A stretch of DNA of 64,000 nt, from positions 434,001 to 498,000 of the forward strand of contig NZ_JACCFV010000001.1 of assembly GCF_013410545.1 (NCBI RefSeq), given 5' to 3'. Below the pieces are notes generated by a model that did no database searches, had not been told where the DNA came from, and saw only the letters and a program-made list of their open reading frames with translations. The DNA is from Pseudoclavibacter chungangensis (lineage in GTDB: Bacteria > Actinomycetota > Actinomycetes > Actinomycetales > Microbacteriaceae). Position 1 is the stretch's first letter. Each line of letters starts with the position of its first letter. Shown here piece after piece: positions 24,384-34,162 of this stretch. The translations under genes and the position numbers were made by a program.

Positions 24384-25975
24384 GCGACGCGACGACCTCG
24401 GCCGTCACGACGGGACGCGATGCCGGTGCACCCCCGCCCCGGGTGCTGAGCATCGCGGGCACCGATCCGACGGGCGGCGCGGGCATCCAGGCCGACCTCA
24501 AGAGCATCGCCGCGAACGGCGGGTACGGCATGGCCGTCGTCACGGCACTCGTCGCGCAGAACACCCAGGGCGTGCGCTCGATCCACGTTCCACCGACCGC
24601 GTTCCTCGTCGAGCAGCTCGACGCCGTGAGCGACGACGTCGAGATCGACGCCGTCAAGATCGGCATGCTGTTCGACGAGCACATCGTCGCCGCCGTTTCG
24701 GCCTGGCTCGCGGCGGTGCGTCCGCCGCTCGTCGTCCTCGACCCGGTGATGATCGCCGCGAGCGGTGACTCGCTCGTCTCGGGTGAGGCCGTCGCGGCGA
24801 TCCGGGCCCTCCTCGCCGAGGTGGATCTCGTGACGCCCAACGTCCCGGAGCTCGCCGCCCTCGTCGAGGCGCCGCCCGCCTCGGGATGGGACGAACTGCT
24901 CGAGCAGGCCCGTCGGCTCGCCACCGACCATGGGGTGCTCGTAGTCGCGAAGGGCGGCCACCTCGAGGGGCCGGCCGCGCGCGACGCGCTCGTCGCGCCC
25001 GACGGCGAGATCGTCGAGTTCACCTCCGACCGCGTCGACACGCGGAATTCGCACGGGACGGGATGTTCGCTCTCGTCCGCGATCGCGACGCTTCGCGTGC
25101 GGACCGGGTCGTGGCCCGCCGCCGTCGGCGAGGCGAAGCGGTGGCTGACGGCGGCCCTGCGCGACTCGGACTCGCTCGCGGTCGGGCGCGGCAGCGGCCC
25201 CGTGTCGCACTTCGTCGGGCTGTGGGACGCCGCGGGGTCGCTCGGACCGCTCGGCGCGCACGTCGATAGGGTGATCCCCGGATCATCCGCGGAGCCCGCA
25301 TCGTCCGACGGCGACCGCAACACGCCTGGCGCGGCCGAGGTGGAGCGCGCGTGGTGGGCGAGCATCGAACCGATCCGCACGGCGACCGACGAGCTCGCGT
25401 TCGTGCGCTACCTCGGTGACGGCACGCTCGATCGCGAGGCGTTCGTGCGCTACCTCGCGCAGGACGCGCTCTACCTGCGCGAGTACGCGCGGGCGCTCGC
25501 GGCCGCGAGCCTGCTCGCGCCGACGCCCGAGGAGCAGGCGTTCTGGGCGGCGAGCGCGAACGGGGCGATCGCGGCCGAGACCGAGCTGCACGCGGGCCGG
25601 GTCGGGCACGAGTCGCTCTTCTCGGCGGAGCCGTTCGACACGACCTCGGCGTACGTTGATCACCTCCTCGCGTTCGCCGCACGGGGGGACTACCTGGGCC
25701 TCGTCGCGGCGATCCTGCCGTGCTTCTGGATGTACGACGACATCGGGCGGCGGCTCGCGGCGCGACGACGTCCGGACCACCCGTTCGGCGACTGGCTCGC
25801 GACCTACGACGACCCGGCGTTCGCCGCGTCGACGCGTTCGGCGATCGAGATCGTGACGCGGCACGCCGCGGCGGTGGACGGCGAGGAGCGTGAACGCATG
25901 CGACGCGCGTTCGAGGTCTCGGCTCGACACGAGCTGCGGTTCTTCGCGGCGCCGCTGCAGGTGCCGAGCGACTGA
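24380..25975 (+). CDS. thiD: Fused HMP/HMP-phosphate kinase (ThiD) and TenA-type aminohydrolase
   Basis: 531 residues, ATG overlapping the thiE stop. Residues 20-285 are ThiD: VLSIAGTDPTGGAGIQADLK, GMAVVTALVAQNTQGV, LDPVMIAASGDSLV and NSHGTGCSLSSAIAT. Residues about 310-531 are TenA: ERAWWASIEPIRTATD, DREAFVRYLAQDALYLREYA, ANGAIAAETELHAGR and LPCFWMYDDIGRRLA, whose cysteine is the TenA nucleophile. ThiD phosphorylates hydroxymethylpyrimidine twice; TenA hydrolyses aminopyrimidine breakdown products of thiamine to HMP. The fusion therefore links pyrimidine salvage with its activation. Fusions of these two domains are known in fungi (Thi20) and in some actinobacteria. Confidence 0.95.
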   Translation: MSDATTSAVTTGRDAGAPPPRVLSIAGTDPTGGAGIQADLKSIAANGGYGMAVVTALVAQNTQGVRSIHVPPTAFLVEQLDAVSDDVEIDAVKIGMLFDEHIVAAVSAWLAAVRPPLVVLDPVMIAASGDSLVSGEAVAAIRALLAEVDLVTPNVPELAALVEAPPASGWDELLEQARRLATDHGVLVVAKGGHLEGPAARDALVAPDGEIVEFTSDRVDTRNSHGTGCSLSSAIATLRVRTGSWPAAVGEAKRWLTAALRDSDSLAVGRGSGPVSHFVGLWDAAGSLGPLGAHVDRVIPGSSAEPASSDGDRNTPGAAEVERAWWASIEPIRTATDELAFVRYLGDGTLDREAFVRYLAQDALYLREYARALAAASLLAPTPEEQAFWAASANGAIAAETELHAGRVGHESLFSAEPFDTTSAYVDHLLAFAARGDYLGLVAAILPCFWMYDDIGRRLAARRRPDHPFGDWLATYDDPAFAASTRSAIEIVTRHAAAVDGEERERMRRAFEVSARHELRFFAAPLQVPSD

Positions 25976-26570
25976 CGGTCCGTTCGTGCGCCGTCTCGGG
26001 GGCGCTCCCGGCGGATGACGGGTTCCCGAGCGCCACGGCACCGTCCCGGTGGCCGACACGCCCGGCCGGACGCGCACGGACCGGTGCGATCGGGCGTTCT
26101 GCCCCGATCGGACGGTCGAGGGGTCGGCGGGCGGTCTCGGTCGCCGCCGACGGGCGATCGCGGAGCGCGCTGCGACACCGCCCGGTTCCGCGTGTTCATG
26201 CGGATCGCACGAGGCGGCGACACCCGTGCGGCGGGTCCACGGGTGCCGGCGGGGGGAGCGGGCGGCAGGCCCGGCCGTCCCGCCGTGTGGGCCGCCGACG
26301 CCGGGGGTCGCGGCCGACGCGGTGTCGCGGGGCGCTCCTACACTGGTCGCACCGGTGATCCGGTGCGGGTCGGCACGTCTCCACCCGGCCACGGGACCAC
26401 CACGGTGCGCGACCGCCCGGTCGCGCGCCGGTTCGGGCGCGAGCCGTGAGCGAGAGGAGCAGGGCAGCCCCGAGGACACCGCACGCACACCGCCGCGCAC
26501 GGGGCGGCCCACCGCTCGCGCAGCGCGCATCGGGTGGGCCCGCTCGCGACCGAATCGGACGGAACTCCGC
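25976..26570. other. 595-bp stretch without a supported gene, upstream of betT
   Basis: Open frames here are arginine/proline-rich and read like high-GC noise. The only structure seen is a possible -10 TACACT (26339-26344) and an inverted repeat directly after it. The betT frame extends back into this region, but the homologous part only begins well after 26571. Confidence 0.6.
26349..26366. promoter_or_regulatory. Inverted repeat downstream of a candidate -10, upstream of betT
   Basis: GCACCGG-TGAT-CCGGTGC is a perfect 7-bp inverted repeat with a four-base centre, starting five bases after the candidate -10 TACACT. That is a typical operator position for a repressor of the choline-uptake gene. 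No regulator is identified. Confidence 0.45.
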
Positions 26571-28907
26571 ATGAACCGAAACGACGACCGAGCTACGCCC
26601 GACCCGGACCGCCCCGACGCGAACGACACCGCGGCAGCGCCGGATGCAGCCGGAACCGGCACGAACCGCGACCTCCACACCGGCGACGACGCCGGCACGG
26701 CCGACACACGCAGGACGGGAGCGAGCGGCGACGAGGGCGCGAGCACCCGAACGGCCCCCGACCGCTCGGCCGACGGCCGGACGAACCCACCCGTCGCCAC
26801 GGTCGGGACGGCCGAGTCCGGGGCCGAGGCCGGGGCACCTGACGCGGACGCCGCCCCCACGGACCCCGTCACGCGCTGGCCCGTCTTCATCGGCTCGAGC
26901 GTGCTCATCCTCGCCGTCGCCGTGTGGGCGATGATCGATCCCGATCAGGCGGGTGAGCTCATCGGCGCGGTCGTCGTGTGGACGAGCGCGAACCTCGGCT
27001 GGTACTACATCCTCACCGCGGCGGTCGTCGTCGGTTTCGTGCTGTTCCTCGCGTTCTCGCGCCACGGCGGCGTGAAGCTCGGCCCCGATCACTCGAAACC
27101 GCAGTTCAGCCTCTTCACGTGGACGTCGATGCTGTTCGCCGCGGGCATCGGCATCGACCTCATGTTCTTCTCGGTCGCCGAACCCGTCTCGCAGTACTAC
27201 GAGCCGCCGACCGGTGGCGGCGAGAGCATCGAGGCCGCACGACAGGCGATCGTCTGGACCCTCTTCCACTACGGCCCCGTCGGCTGGGCGATGTACGCGC
27301 TCATGGGCGGCGCCTTCGCCTACTTCGCGTACCGGCGCAATCAGCCCCTCAGCATCCGCTCGCTCCTCACGCCGCTGTTCGGCAAGCGCCTCGACGGCTG
27401 GATCGGGCACACGGTCGACGTGACGGCCGTGCTCGGCACGGTGTTCGGCATCGCGACCTCCCTCGGCATCGGTGTCGTGCAGCTCAATTACGGCCTGTAC
27501 CTCATGTTCGGCATCCCCGAGGGGGTGGGCGCGCAGATCGGACTCATCGTGCTCGCCGTCATCATGGCGACGATCTCGACGGTGTCCGGCGTCGAGAAGG
27601 GCATCCGTCGACTCTCGGAGCTCAACGTGGTGCTCGCGATCGTGCTGCTCGTCTACATCACGGTGACGGGCGAGTCGCGTCGGCTCATGGACGGGCTCGT
27701 CATGAACATCGGCGACTTCGTCGCTCGCTTCCCGGGCATGCTCATGGACACGCACGCGTGGGAGCAGCCCGACGAGTGGTCGAGCGCGTGGACCCTGTTC
27801 TTCTGGGCGTGGTGGATCGCGTGGGCCCCGTTCGTCGGGCTCTTCCTCGCGCGCATCTCGCGCGGCCGCACACTCCGCCAGTTCATCGCGGGCGTCCTCG
27901 TCGTCCCGTTCCTCTTCATCGCCGTCTTCATCTCGATCTTCGGCAACTCCGCGCTCGTCCTCGTGCTCGGCGGCGACGCAGCGTTCGGGGCGAGCGCGAT
28001 GGATACCCCCGAACGTGCGTTCTACGACCTCCTGATGCAGTACCCGGCGGCACCGCTCGTCGTGGGGCTCGCGACGATCACGGGGCTCCTCTTCTACGTC
28101 ACCTCGGCGGACTCGGGTGCACTCGTGCTCGCGAACCTCACCTCGCGCATCGACGACCCGAAGCAGGACGGCGCGAAGGGCCTGCGCATCTTCTGGTCGG
28201 TCGCGACGGGGCTCCTGACGCTCGCGATGCTTGTCGTGGGCGGCATCCCGACGCTGCAGGGCGCGACGCTCATCATCGGGCTCCCGTTCTCGATCGTCAT
28301 GTACCTCGTGATGATCGCGTTCTTCAGGGCGCTGCGGACGGAAGCGGCACACGTCGCCGGGTACCGGGCCACGCTCGGCACGCGTGCCGTCGCCGGCGGA
28401 CAGAGCTGGCGCCGACGTCTGCGCCGTTCGACGACGTTCCCGCAGGCAGCCCAGGTGCGGCGATACATCGACGCGACCGCCGCGCCCGCGCTCGGCGACG
28501 TCGCCGACGAACTGCGCCGCTCGGGCGTGGGCGTCGATCTCGACGAGTGCGCGGTGGAGGGCACCGACATCCCGAGTCTCGTCCTCACGGTGCACTTCCC
28601 GCAGGAGGAGGATTTCAGCTACCAGATCTACCCTGTCGGGCACGAGCGTCCCTCGTTCACCTACCGTCACCCGGGCGAGAGCGCGCGCTACTACCGGCTC
28701 GAGGTCTTCGCCCCCACGGGGTCGCGCGGCTACGACGTGTACGGCTACAGCGCGGACCAGCTCATCGCCGATGTCCTCGGGCACTACGAGTCGCATCTCG
28801 AATACCTGCGCCTGTCGACGGCCGGTGCGGACGCATCGGTGGGTGACGAGGAGAACGTCGTGACCGATTGGCACGACGACTTCGGCGACGCGGACGAGGC
28901 GCGCTGA
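26571..28907 (+). CDS. betT: BCCT-family choline transporter (BetT-like)
   Basis: 778 residues. The first 95 or so are polar and disordered (Asp, Thr, Ala-rich), then about twelve transmembrane segments follow to residue 600. AAGIGIDLMFFSVAEPVSQY matches BetT rather than the sodium-coupled betaine carriers, suggesting proton-coupled choline uptake. The core BCCT segment WTLFFWAWWIAWAPFVGLFL is present. The hydrophilic C-terminal tail of about 170 residues (PQEEDFSYQIYPVGHERPSF, YYRLEVFAPTGSRGYDVYGY) is also BetT-like and is the osmosensing part in characterised members. The unusually long N-terminus is a lineage feature or the start may lie later. Followed by betB and betA. Confidence 0.92.
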   Translation: MNRNDDRATPDPDRPDANDTAAAPDAAGTGTNRDLHTGDDAGTADTRRTGASGDEGASTRTAPDRSADGRTNPPVATVGTAESGAEAGAPDADAAPTDPVTRWPVFIGSSVLILAVAVWAMIDPDQAGELIGAVVVWTSANLGWYYILTAAVVVGFVLFLAFSRHGGVKLGPDHSKPQFSLFTWTSMLFAAGIGIDLMFFSVAEPVSQYYEPPTGGGESIEAARQAIVWTLFHYGPVGWAMYALMGGAFAYFAYRRNQPLSIRSLLTPLFGKRLDGWIGHTVDVTAVLGTVFGIATSLGIGVVQLNYGLYLMFGIPEGVGAQIGLIVLAVIMATISTVSGVEKGIRRLSELNVVLAIVLLVYITVTGESRRLMDGLVMNIGDFVARFPGMLMDTHAWEQPDEWSSAWTLFFWAWWIAWAPFVGLFLARISRGRTLRQFIAGVLVVPFLFIAVFISIFGNSALVLVLGGDAAFGASAMDTPERAFYDLLMQYPAAPLVVGLATITGLLFYVTSADSGALVLANLTSRIDDPKQDGAKGLRIFWSVATGLLTLAMLVVGGIPTLQGATLIIGLPFSIVMYLVMIAFFRALRTEAAHVAGYRATLGTRAVAGGQSWRRRLRRSTTFPQAAQVRRYIDATAAPALGDVADELRRSGVGVDLDECAVEGTDIPSLVLTVHFPQEEDFSYQIYPVGHERPSFTYRHPGESARYYRLEVFAPTGSRGYDVYGYSADQLIADVLGHYESHLEYLRLSTAGADASVGDEENVVTDWHDDFGDADEAR

Positions 28908-29032
28908 CCCGGACCGGCCGCGGCGGACGCGCACGGCGCGACCGGCCGCGAACGGTGTGACCCTCGCGCGCCACTCGGCACGCGACCCCACGAACGAACA
29001 CGCACGAACGAACCGACACGAACGGAGCGCAC

Positions 29033-30505
29033 ATGACCGCGACACTCTTCATCGACGGAACCTGGACGACCGCGGCGGCGGGCGGCACCCGCGAGATCCG
29101 CTGCCCCGCCGACGGCTCGCTCGTCGGGACGGTGGACGAGGCCGGGCCCGAGGACACGCTGGCAGCGATCGCGGCCGCGCGGTCGGCGTTCGACAGCGGC
29201 GTCTGGTCGGACGTGCCCGCCGTGGAACGAGGCGACCTGCTGCTGCGGGTGGCGGCCGCGATCCGTGAGCGCCGCGAGGAGTTCGCGCGCGCGGAGTCGC
29301 TCGACACGGGCAAGCGCATCGTCGAGTCGCGCATCGACATGGACGACATCGCCGCGTGCTTCACGTACTTCGGCAAGCTCGCGGCCGAGGACGCGGGACG
29401 CATCGTCGATGCGGGTGATGCGAACGTCCTCAGCCGCATCGAGCACGAACCCGTCGGCGTGTGCGCCCTCATCACGCCCTGGAACTACCCGCTGCTGCAG
29501 GCCGCGTGGAAGATCGCCCCCGCGCTCGCGGCCGGTAACACGTTCGTGTTCAAGCCCGCCGAGCTGACGCCGCACACCGCGATCCTCGTGATGCAGGTGC
29601 TCGACGAGCTCGGGCTGCCCGCGGGCGTCGGCAATCTCGTGCTCGGTGCGGGGGCCGTCGCGGGGGCTGCCCTCTCGGAGAGCCCCGACGTCGATCTCGT
29701 GTCGTTCACGGGCGGGCTCGTCACGGGACGCGTCATCGCCGAGAACGCGGCACGGACCGTGAAGAAGGTCGCACTCGAACTCGGCGGGAAGAACCCGAAC
29801 GTGATCTTCGCGGACGCCGACTTCGACGCCGCGGTCGACAACGCCCTCAACGGCGCGTTCGTGCACTCCGGCCAGGTCTGCTCGGCGGGGTCGCGCATCG
29901 TCGTCGAGGACACGATCGCGGAACGCTTCGTCGACGAACTCGTCGCGCGCGCCGAGCGGATCCGTCTCGGTGGCCCGTTCGACGACACGGCCGAGACGGG
30001 GCCGCTCATCTCGGCGGCGCACCGCGACAAGGTGACCGCGTACGTCGAGGCGGGCCTCGCGGAGGGCGCTCGCGTGCGCTGCGGTGGGCGCTGGGGCGAG
30101 GGGGACCTCGAGACGGGGTACTACTACCTGCCGACGATCATCGACCGGGTGCACCGCGGCATGTCGGTCGTCACCGACGAGGCGTTCGGGCCGGTCGTGA
30201 CGGTCGAGACCTTCTCGACGGAGGACGAGGCGATCGCGACCGCGAACGACACGATCTACGGGCTCGCCGGGGCCGTGTGGACGCAGGACGCCGGCCGGGC
30301 ACAGCGCATCGCGCGCCGACTCCGTCACGGCACGGTGTGGATCAACGACTTCCACCCCTACCTGCCGCAGGCCGAGTGGGGCGGCTTCAAGCAGTCGGGC
30401 ATTGGCCGTGAGCTGGGCCCGACGGGGCTCGGCGAGTACGTCGAACTCAAGCACATCTACCAGAACCTCACGCCCGCGGTCACGGGCTGGTTCCCCGAGC
30501 ACTGA
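29033..30505 (+). CDS. betB: Betaine-aldehyde dehydrogenase
   Basis: Oxidises betaine aldehyde to glycine betaine with NAD(P). 490 residues; ATG preceded by CGGAG. Aldehyde dehydrogenase motifs: LITPWNYPLLQAAWKIAPAL, FKPAELTPHTAI, the glutamate in VALELGGKNPNVIF, the catalytic cysteine in GAFVHSGQVCSAGSR and EAFGPVVTVETF. Substrate assignment comes from its position between a BetT-like choline carrier and a choline-dehydrogenase-like gene. Other aldehyde dehydrogenases share these motifs, so the enzyme class is sure and the substrate is inferred. Confidence 0.9.
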   Translation: MTATLFIDGTWTTAAAGGTREIRCPADGSLVGTVDEAGPEDTLAAIAAARSAFDSGVWSDVPAVERGDLLLRVAAAIRERREEFARAESLDTGKRIVESRIDMDDIAACFTYFGKLAAEDAGRIVDAGDANVLSRIEHEPVGVCALITPWNYPLLQAAWKIAPALAAGNTFVFKPAELTPHTAILVMQVLDELGLPAGVGNLVLGAGAVAGAALSESPDVDLVSFTGGLVTGRVIAENAARTVKKVALELGGKNPNVIFADADFDAAVDNALNGAFVHSGQVCSAGSRIVVEDTIAERFVDELVARAERIRLGGPFDDTAETGPLISAAHRDKVTAYVEAGLAEGARVRCGGRWGEGDLETGYYYLPTIIDRVHRGMSVVTDEAFGPVVTVETFSTEDEAIATANDTIYGLAGAVWTQDAGRAQRIARRLRHGTVWINDFHPYLPQAEWGGFKQSGIGRELGPTGLGEYVELKHIYQNLTPAVTGWFPEH

Positions 30506-30595
30506 CCGCGATGCATGCGCGGCGGGCTCGTCGCGCACGGGGTCCGGGACGTCCCGGACGCGGAGCGAAGACACGTGAACAAGATCGGAGACGAA

Positions 30596-32158
30596 GTGAA
30601 GACTACGCACACGTTCGACTACGTCGTCGTCGGCGGCGGCTCGGCCGGAGCCGTCGTCGCCGCCCGCCTGAGCGAGGACCCCGACGTGACGGTCGGCCTG
30701 CTCGAGGCGGGCCCCAGCGACACCGAGGAGCAGGTGGTGCTGCAGCTCGATCGCTGGATGGAGCTGCTCGAATCGGGCTTCGACTGGGACTACCCCATCG
30801 AGCCGCAGGCACACGGCAACTCGTTCATGCGCCACGCACGCGCGAAGGTCCTCGGTGGCTGTTCGTCGCACAACTCGTGCATCGCGTTCTGGGCGCCACG
30901 GGAGGACCTCGACGAGTGGGAGTCGCGCTTCGGCGCGACCGGGTGGAACGCCGACGCCACGTTCCCGCTGTTCGCGAAGCTTGAGACGAACGAGGACGAC
31001 GACGCGATCCACGGCCACGACGGGCCGGTTCACCTCATGAACGTGCCGCCGCACGACCCGTCCGGCGCCGCGCTCCTCGAGGCGGCCGCGCAGGCAGGCA
31101 TCCCGACGACGCGCTTCAACACGGGCGAGACCGTCGTGAACGGTGCGAACTTCTTCCAGGTGAACCGCAAGGCGGACGGGACGCGGGCGTCGTCCTCGGT
31201 GTCGTACCTGCACCCGGTCCTCGACCGCGAGAACCTCGCGGTGCTCACGGGCGTGCACGTTCGCGAACTCGAGTTCGACGACGACGGACGGTGCACGGGC
31301 GTGCAGCTCGTCGACAATGCGTTCGGCCGCCCGAGCCGTATCGAGGCGACGCGCGAGGTGGTGCTCTCGGCGGGTGCGATCGGGTCGCCGCAACTGCTCA
31401 TGCTGTCGGGGATCGGCCCGCGCGAGCACTTGGAGGAGTTCGGCATCCCCGTGCGCATCGATGCTCCGGGCGTCGGCTCGAACCTGCAGGACCACCCCGA
31501 GGGTGTCGTCCAGTGGGAGGCGAAGCAGCCCATGACGCGCTCGTCGACGCAGTGGTGGGAGATCGGGGTGTTCACACCGACCGAGGAGGGCCTCGATCGC
31601 CCCGATCTGATGATGCACTACGGCTCGGTGCCGTTCGACATGCACACGTACCGGGCCGGGTACCCGACCGCCGAGGAGGTGTTCTGCCTCACGCCGAACG
31701 TGACGCACGCGCGATCGCGCGGCACGGTGCGACTGCGCTCGATCGACTACCGAGACAAGCCCAGGGTCGACCCGAAGTACTTCACCGATCCCGAGGGCCA
31801 CGACCTGCGGGTCATGATCGCGGGCATCCGCAAGGCGCGCGAGATCGTCGCGCAGCCCGCGATGGCCGAGTGGGCCGGACGCGAACTGTCGCCCGGCGCG
31901 GACGCCGTGACCGACGAGCAGCTCGAGGACTACATCGTCCGCACCCACAACACGGTCTACCACCCCGTCGGCACGGTGCGGATGGGGCCGGACGACGACC
32001 CCATGTCGCCACTCGACGCGCGCCTCCGGGTCAAGGGTGTGACGGGGCTCCGCGTCGTGGACGCGTCCGCGATGCCCGAGATCACGACGGTGAACCCCAA
32101 CATCACGGTCATGATGATGGGTGAGAAGGCGGCGGAGCTGATCCGCGAGGATCGATGA
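30596..32158 (+). CDS. betA: GMC-family choline dehydrogenase
   Basis: FAD enzyme oxidising choline to betaine aldehyde. The GTG at 30596 is chosen for its CGGAG site six bases upstream, giving 520 residues with N-terminus [24 protein letters not shown] at 30575 is also possible. GMC signatures: [50 protein letters not shown] and the C-terminal catalytic region [18 protein letters not shown] with [17 protein letters not shown]. With betT and betB it completes uptake and oxidation of choline to the osmoprotectant glycine betaine. Confidence 0.9.
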   Translation: MKTTHTFDYVVVGGGSAGAVVAARLSEDPDVTVGLLEAGPSDTEEQVVLQLDRWMELLESGFDWDYPIEPQAHGNSFMRHARAKVLGGCSSHNSCIAFWAPREDLDEWESRFGATGWNADATFPLFAKLETNEDDDAIHGHDGPVHLMNVPPHDPSGAALLEAAAQAGIPTTRFNTGETVVNGANFFQVNRKADGTRASSSVSYLHPVLDRENLAVLTGVHVRELEFDDDGRCTGVQLVDNAFGRPSRIEATREVVLSAGAIGSPQLLMLSGIGPREHLEEFGIPVRIDAPGVGSNLQDHPEGVVQWEAKQPMTRSSTQWWEIGVFTPTEEGLDRPDLMMHYGSVPFDMHTYRAGYPTAEEVFCLTPNVTHARSRGTVRLRSIDYRDKPRVDPKYFTDPEGHDLRVMIAGIRKAREIVAQPAMAEWAGRELSPGADAVTDEQLEDYIVRTHNTVYHPVGTVRMGPDDDPMSPLDARLRVKGVTGLRVVDASAMPEITTVNPNITVMMMGEKAAELIREDR

Positions 32159-32517
32159 ATCCGCTCCCACCGCGCCGCAGGCCGTCCAGCCTTTCATTTC
32201 GTCGCGGGGCTTCCACGGTGCAACCATGACGCACACCCGTTTCGCGACCGAACTCGGCAGCCGGAGCCCGGGCGCTTGCGAGACGACCGCACGGTCGTAT
32301 GGCGGGGCACCGGGACGAGTCGCTGAGGCCCGCCGGTCTCGGTGGAAGTGAGGCGAGGGGACAACCGTCCACGTCGTCGAGGTCACCGATCCGGAATACC
32401 CTGACAGGGTCGGTGGGCCGAACGTCGGCGCTCGCTCCGATGCTTCGGCTCGACGATACGATGGTCACGGTTCCGCCCGGGAGGGAGCGCCAGACGATCG
32501 GGACACGGGGGTGGAAG
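32159..32517. other. 359-bp stretch between betA and the MarR gene, no clear feature
   Basis: No convincing coding frame. The frame of the MarR gene remains open upstream to 32299 with an ATG at 32461, but those residues do not resemble MarR proteins and have no ribosome-binding site. Nothing else recognised. Confidence 0.5.
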
Positions 32518-32982
32518 GTGCCAGGTCAACAGTCGGACCCGCTTGCACTCGAGCGACAGGTGTGTTTCGCGCTCACCCTGGCGGCGCGCAGCATCATTGC
32601 CGCCTATAGGCCGGTGCTCGCTCCGATGCATCTGACGCATCCACAATATCTCGTGATGTTGACGCTCTGGGAGCGGGCCCCGTTGTCCATCAAGGACATC
32701 AGTCGCACGCTTCATCTCGATCCCGGGACGCTTTCTCCGCTCATCAAGCGGTTGGAGCGAGTCGGATACGTGGAGCGACATCGAAGTCGATCGGATGAAC
32801 GTTCGCTCGAGATCATGCTGACGTCCGCTGGAGTCGCCCTCAGGGCGCAGGCAGAGGCGGTCCCGACGACGATGATGCAGCGGCTGGGGATGTCCGCCTC
32901 GGAGCTCGAGGCTCTGCACGACTCGATGACGAAGGTGATCGTCGCTGCCCAGCACTTGGAGGTCGGCGACCACAACGGGTGA
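32518..32982 (+). CDS. MarR-family regulator of the OhrR (thiol peroxide sensor) subgroup
   Basis: 154 residues from the GTG at 32518 (VPGQQSDPLALERQVCFALT). The N-terminal ERQVCFALTLAARSIIAAYR and the THPQYLVMLTLWE segment reproduce the OhrR pattern, including the single peroxide-sensing cysteine and the two tyrosines that contact it. The winged helix follows: IKDISRTLHLDPGTLSPLIK, RVGYVERHRSRSDER. OhrR normally represses ohr, a hydroperoxide reductase, but none is in the window. The nearest upstream genes are betaine synthesis genes, whose choline oxidation can yield peroxide, so a link is possible but unproven. Confidence 0.85.
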   Translation: MPGQQSDPLALERQVCFALTLAARSIIAAYRPVLAPMHLTHPQYLVMLTLWERAPLSIKDISRTLHLDPGTLSPLIKRLERVGYVERHRSRSDERSLEIMLTSAGVALRAQAEAVPTTMMQRLGMSASELEALHDSMTKVIVAAQHLEVGDHNG

Positions 32983-33090
32983 GTCGAGGGGCTCGCCGGT
33001 CGCTCCGGCGCCGAGCGTGTTCTGGACGGCATGCGCTTCGTGACGGCGGGGCGAACAGTCGGTGAGTTCGTCCGGGACGGGCAACCGCCT

Positions 33091-33297
33091 TCAGGGCTCG
33101 TCGGGGCACTGGAGGTTGACACCGGTTCCGCGATGCGCCCTGACGTTCGTGTTGCAGTTGCGGCAGAGCGGAAGCGGTCGAACGCCGACGTCAGCAGGCC
33201 CGGCAATTCTGATGAGTGCTGCGTTGAACCAACGGTAGAACCCGCCGGCGTCCCTGATTCGCTGACCGAGGGGCTTTCTGCGCGGTGGCTGCCACAT
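33091..33297 (-). CDS. Small conserved actinobacterial protein with a cysteine pair, 68 residues
   Basis: From the minus-strand ATG at 33297 (MWQPPRRKPLGQRIRDAGG) the product reads RIRDAGGFYRWFNAALIRIA, a segment I recognise from short hypothetical proteins of Microbacteriaceae that end in a zinc-ribbon-like CPLC motif. Here the C-terminal part has LCRNCNTNVRAH, so a CxxC is kept. The longer frame upstream (to 33804) is arginine-rich and not supported. A palindrome with three ACCAAT half sites lies just upstream. Function unknown. Confidence 0.6.
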   Translation of the reverse strand: MWQPPRRKPLGQRIRDAGGFYRWFNAALIRIAGPADVGVRPLPLCRNCNTNVRAHRGTGVNLQCPDEP

Positions 33298-33308
33298 GCG
33301 CGAAGCGT

Positions 33309-33330
33309 ACCAATGATTGGTGTACCAATT
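33309..33330. promoter_or_regulatory. Operator-like element with repeated ACCAAT half sites
   Basis: ACCAATGATTGGT (33309-33321) is a perfect 13-bp inverted repeat, followed two bases later by another ACCAAT (33324-33329). It begins 12 bp upstream of the 68-residue gene on the minus strand and is far more AT-rich than its surroundings. Confidence 0.5.
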
Positions 33331-34162
33331 AACATCGGGCTTCGGCGTGCTGCGGCCCCGGCGTAGCGGGCGCGGTGAGGGGACGTTCGCCGGGTTCTCG
33401 CCGCATCTTCTTCTCGTCACGCCGATTCGAGCGGTCGACCTTCTGCCGACTGCCCATCGCTCCGGGAAGGTTGACGCCCGTTGCCGCCACCGTGTGGAGC
33501 TCCGGGACACGGCTGTGTAGCCGGACACGTGCCCTGGCGAGGCGGCGTCGCGGCAACACCCCGTCGCGGGCCTGAACGAATCCGGCGCGAGCGACGGAGG
33601 TCGACGTGGCGGGGGACGGGCTCTGCGCGAACCGGGTGAGGCCGCGGCGCGGCGGTCCTCGAGAGTTCGCGTGCGAACGAGTGAACGGGGCGGCGTGTTC
33701 ATGGACGCCTCAGGCGGCATGGGCCGGGGCTCGGGAGCCGGGCTCGGCGTGGCAACGCCGTGGCCGCGGTCGTCGGCGCCCGGCACGATGGGCGTCGGCA
33801 TCACCGGCGAGCGCAGCTTGTCGGGTGAGCGACTCGCGTTCGAGGTTGCGGAGACGTTCGTGACGGGGATCGTCCATCGAGACCGGATCGAGGAGCGGGG
33901 TGTGCTGTTCGTTCGGGCGGTTGCCGGACCTCATCGTGCGTGATCCGCTGGCGACGTGGTCACCGTGTCGGAACGCCGATGCCGAACAGCTGCCACTGAA
34001 ATGCGTCGTGAACCTCGACCCCGCGTCGCCGGTGGATCGCATGAGCTCGAGACCGCAACGTGCCTTCGACGGTCCGGCCTCGGGTGCGGGCTGCTCCGTG
34101 GCGCGTCTGGCAGGATCGGGTGCGGATGTCCCGGCAACACGGGCGTTTGCGAGAGGCGGGTC
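33331..34162. other. 832-bp gene-poor stretch
   Basis: Frames on both strands here are short and strongly Arg/Ser/Pro-biased, without start-site support or recognisable motifs. I see no intact gene, hairpin terminator or repeat of note. It may be decayed coding DNA. Confidence 0.5.

Noticed and set aside
30515..30595. Longer betA start at 30515
   Set aside because: The extra residues do not match GMC proteins, and a good ribosome-binding site lies before the GTG at 30596.
28784..32386. Minus-strand open frame of 1200 codons across betB-betA
   Set aside because: Antisense shadow of well-recognised genes; its sequence is Arg/Asp/Val-biased without any motif, as expected in 70% GC DNA.
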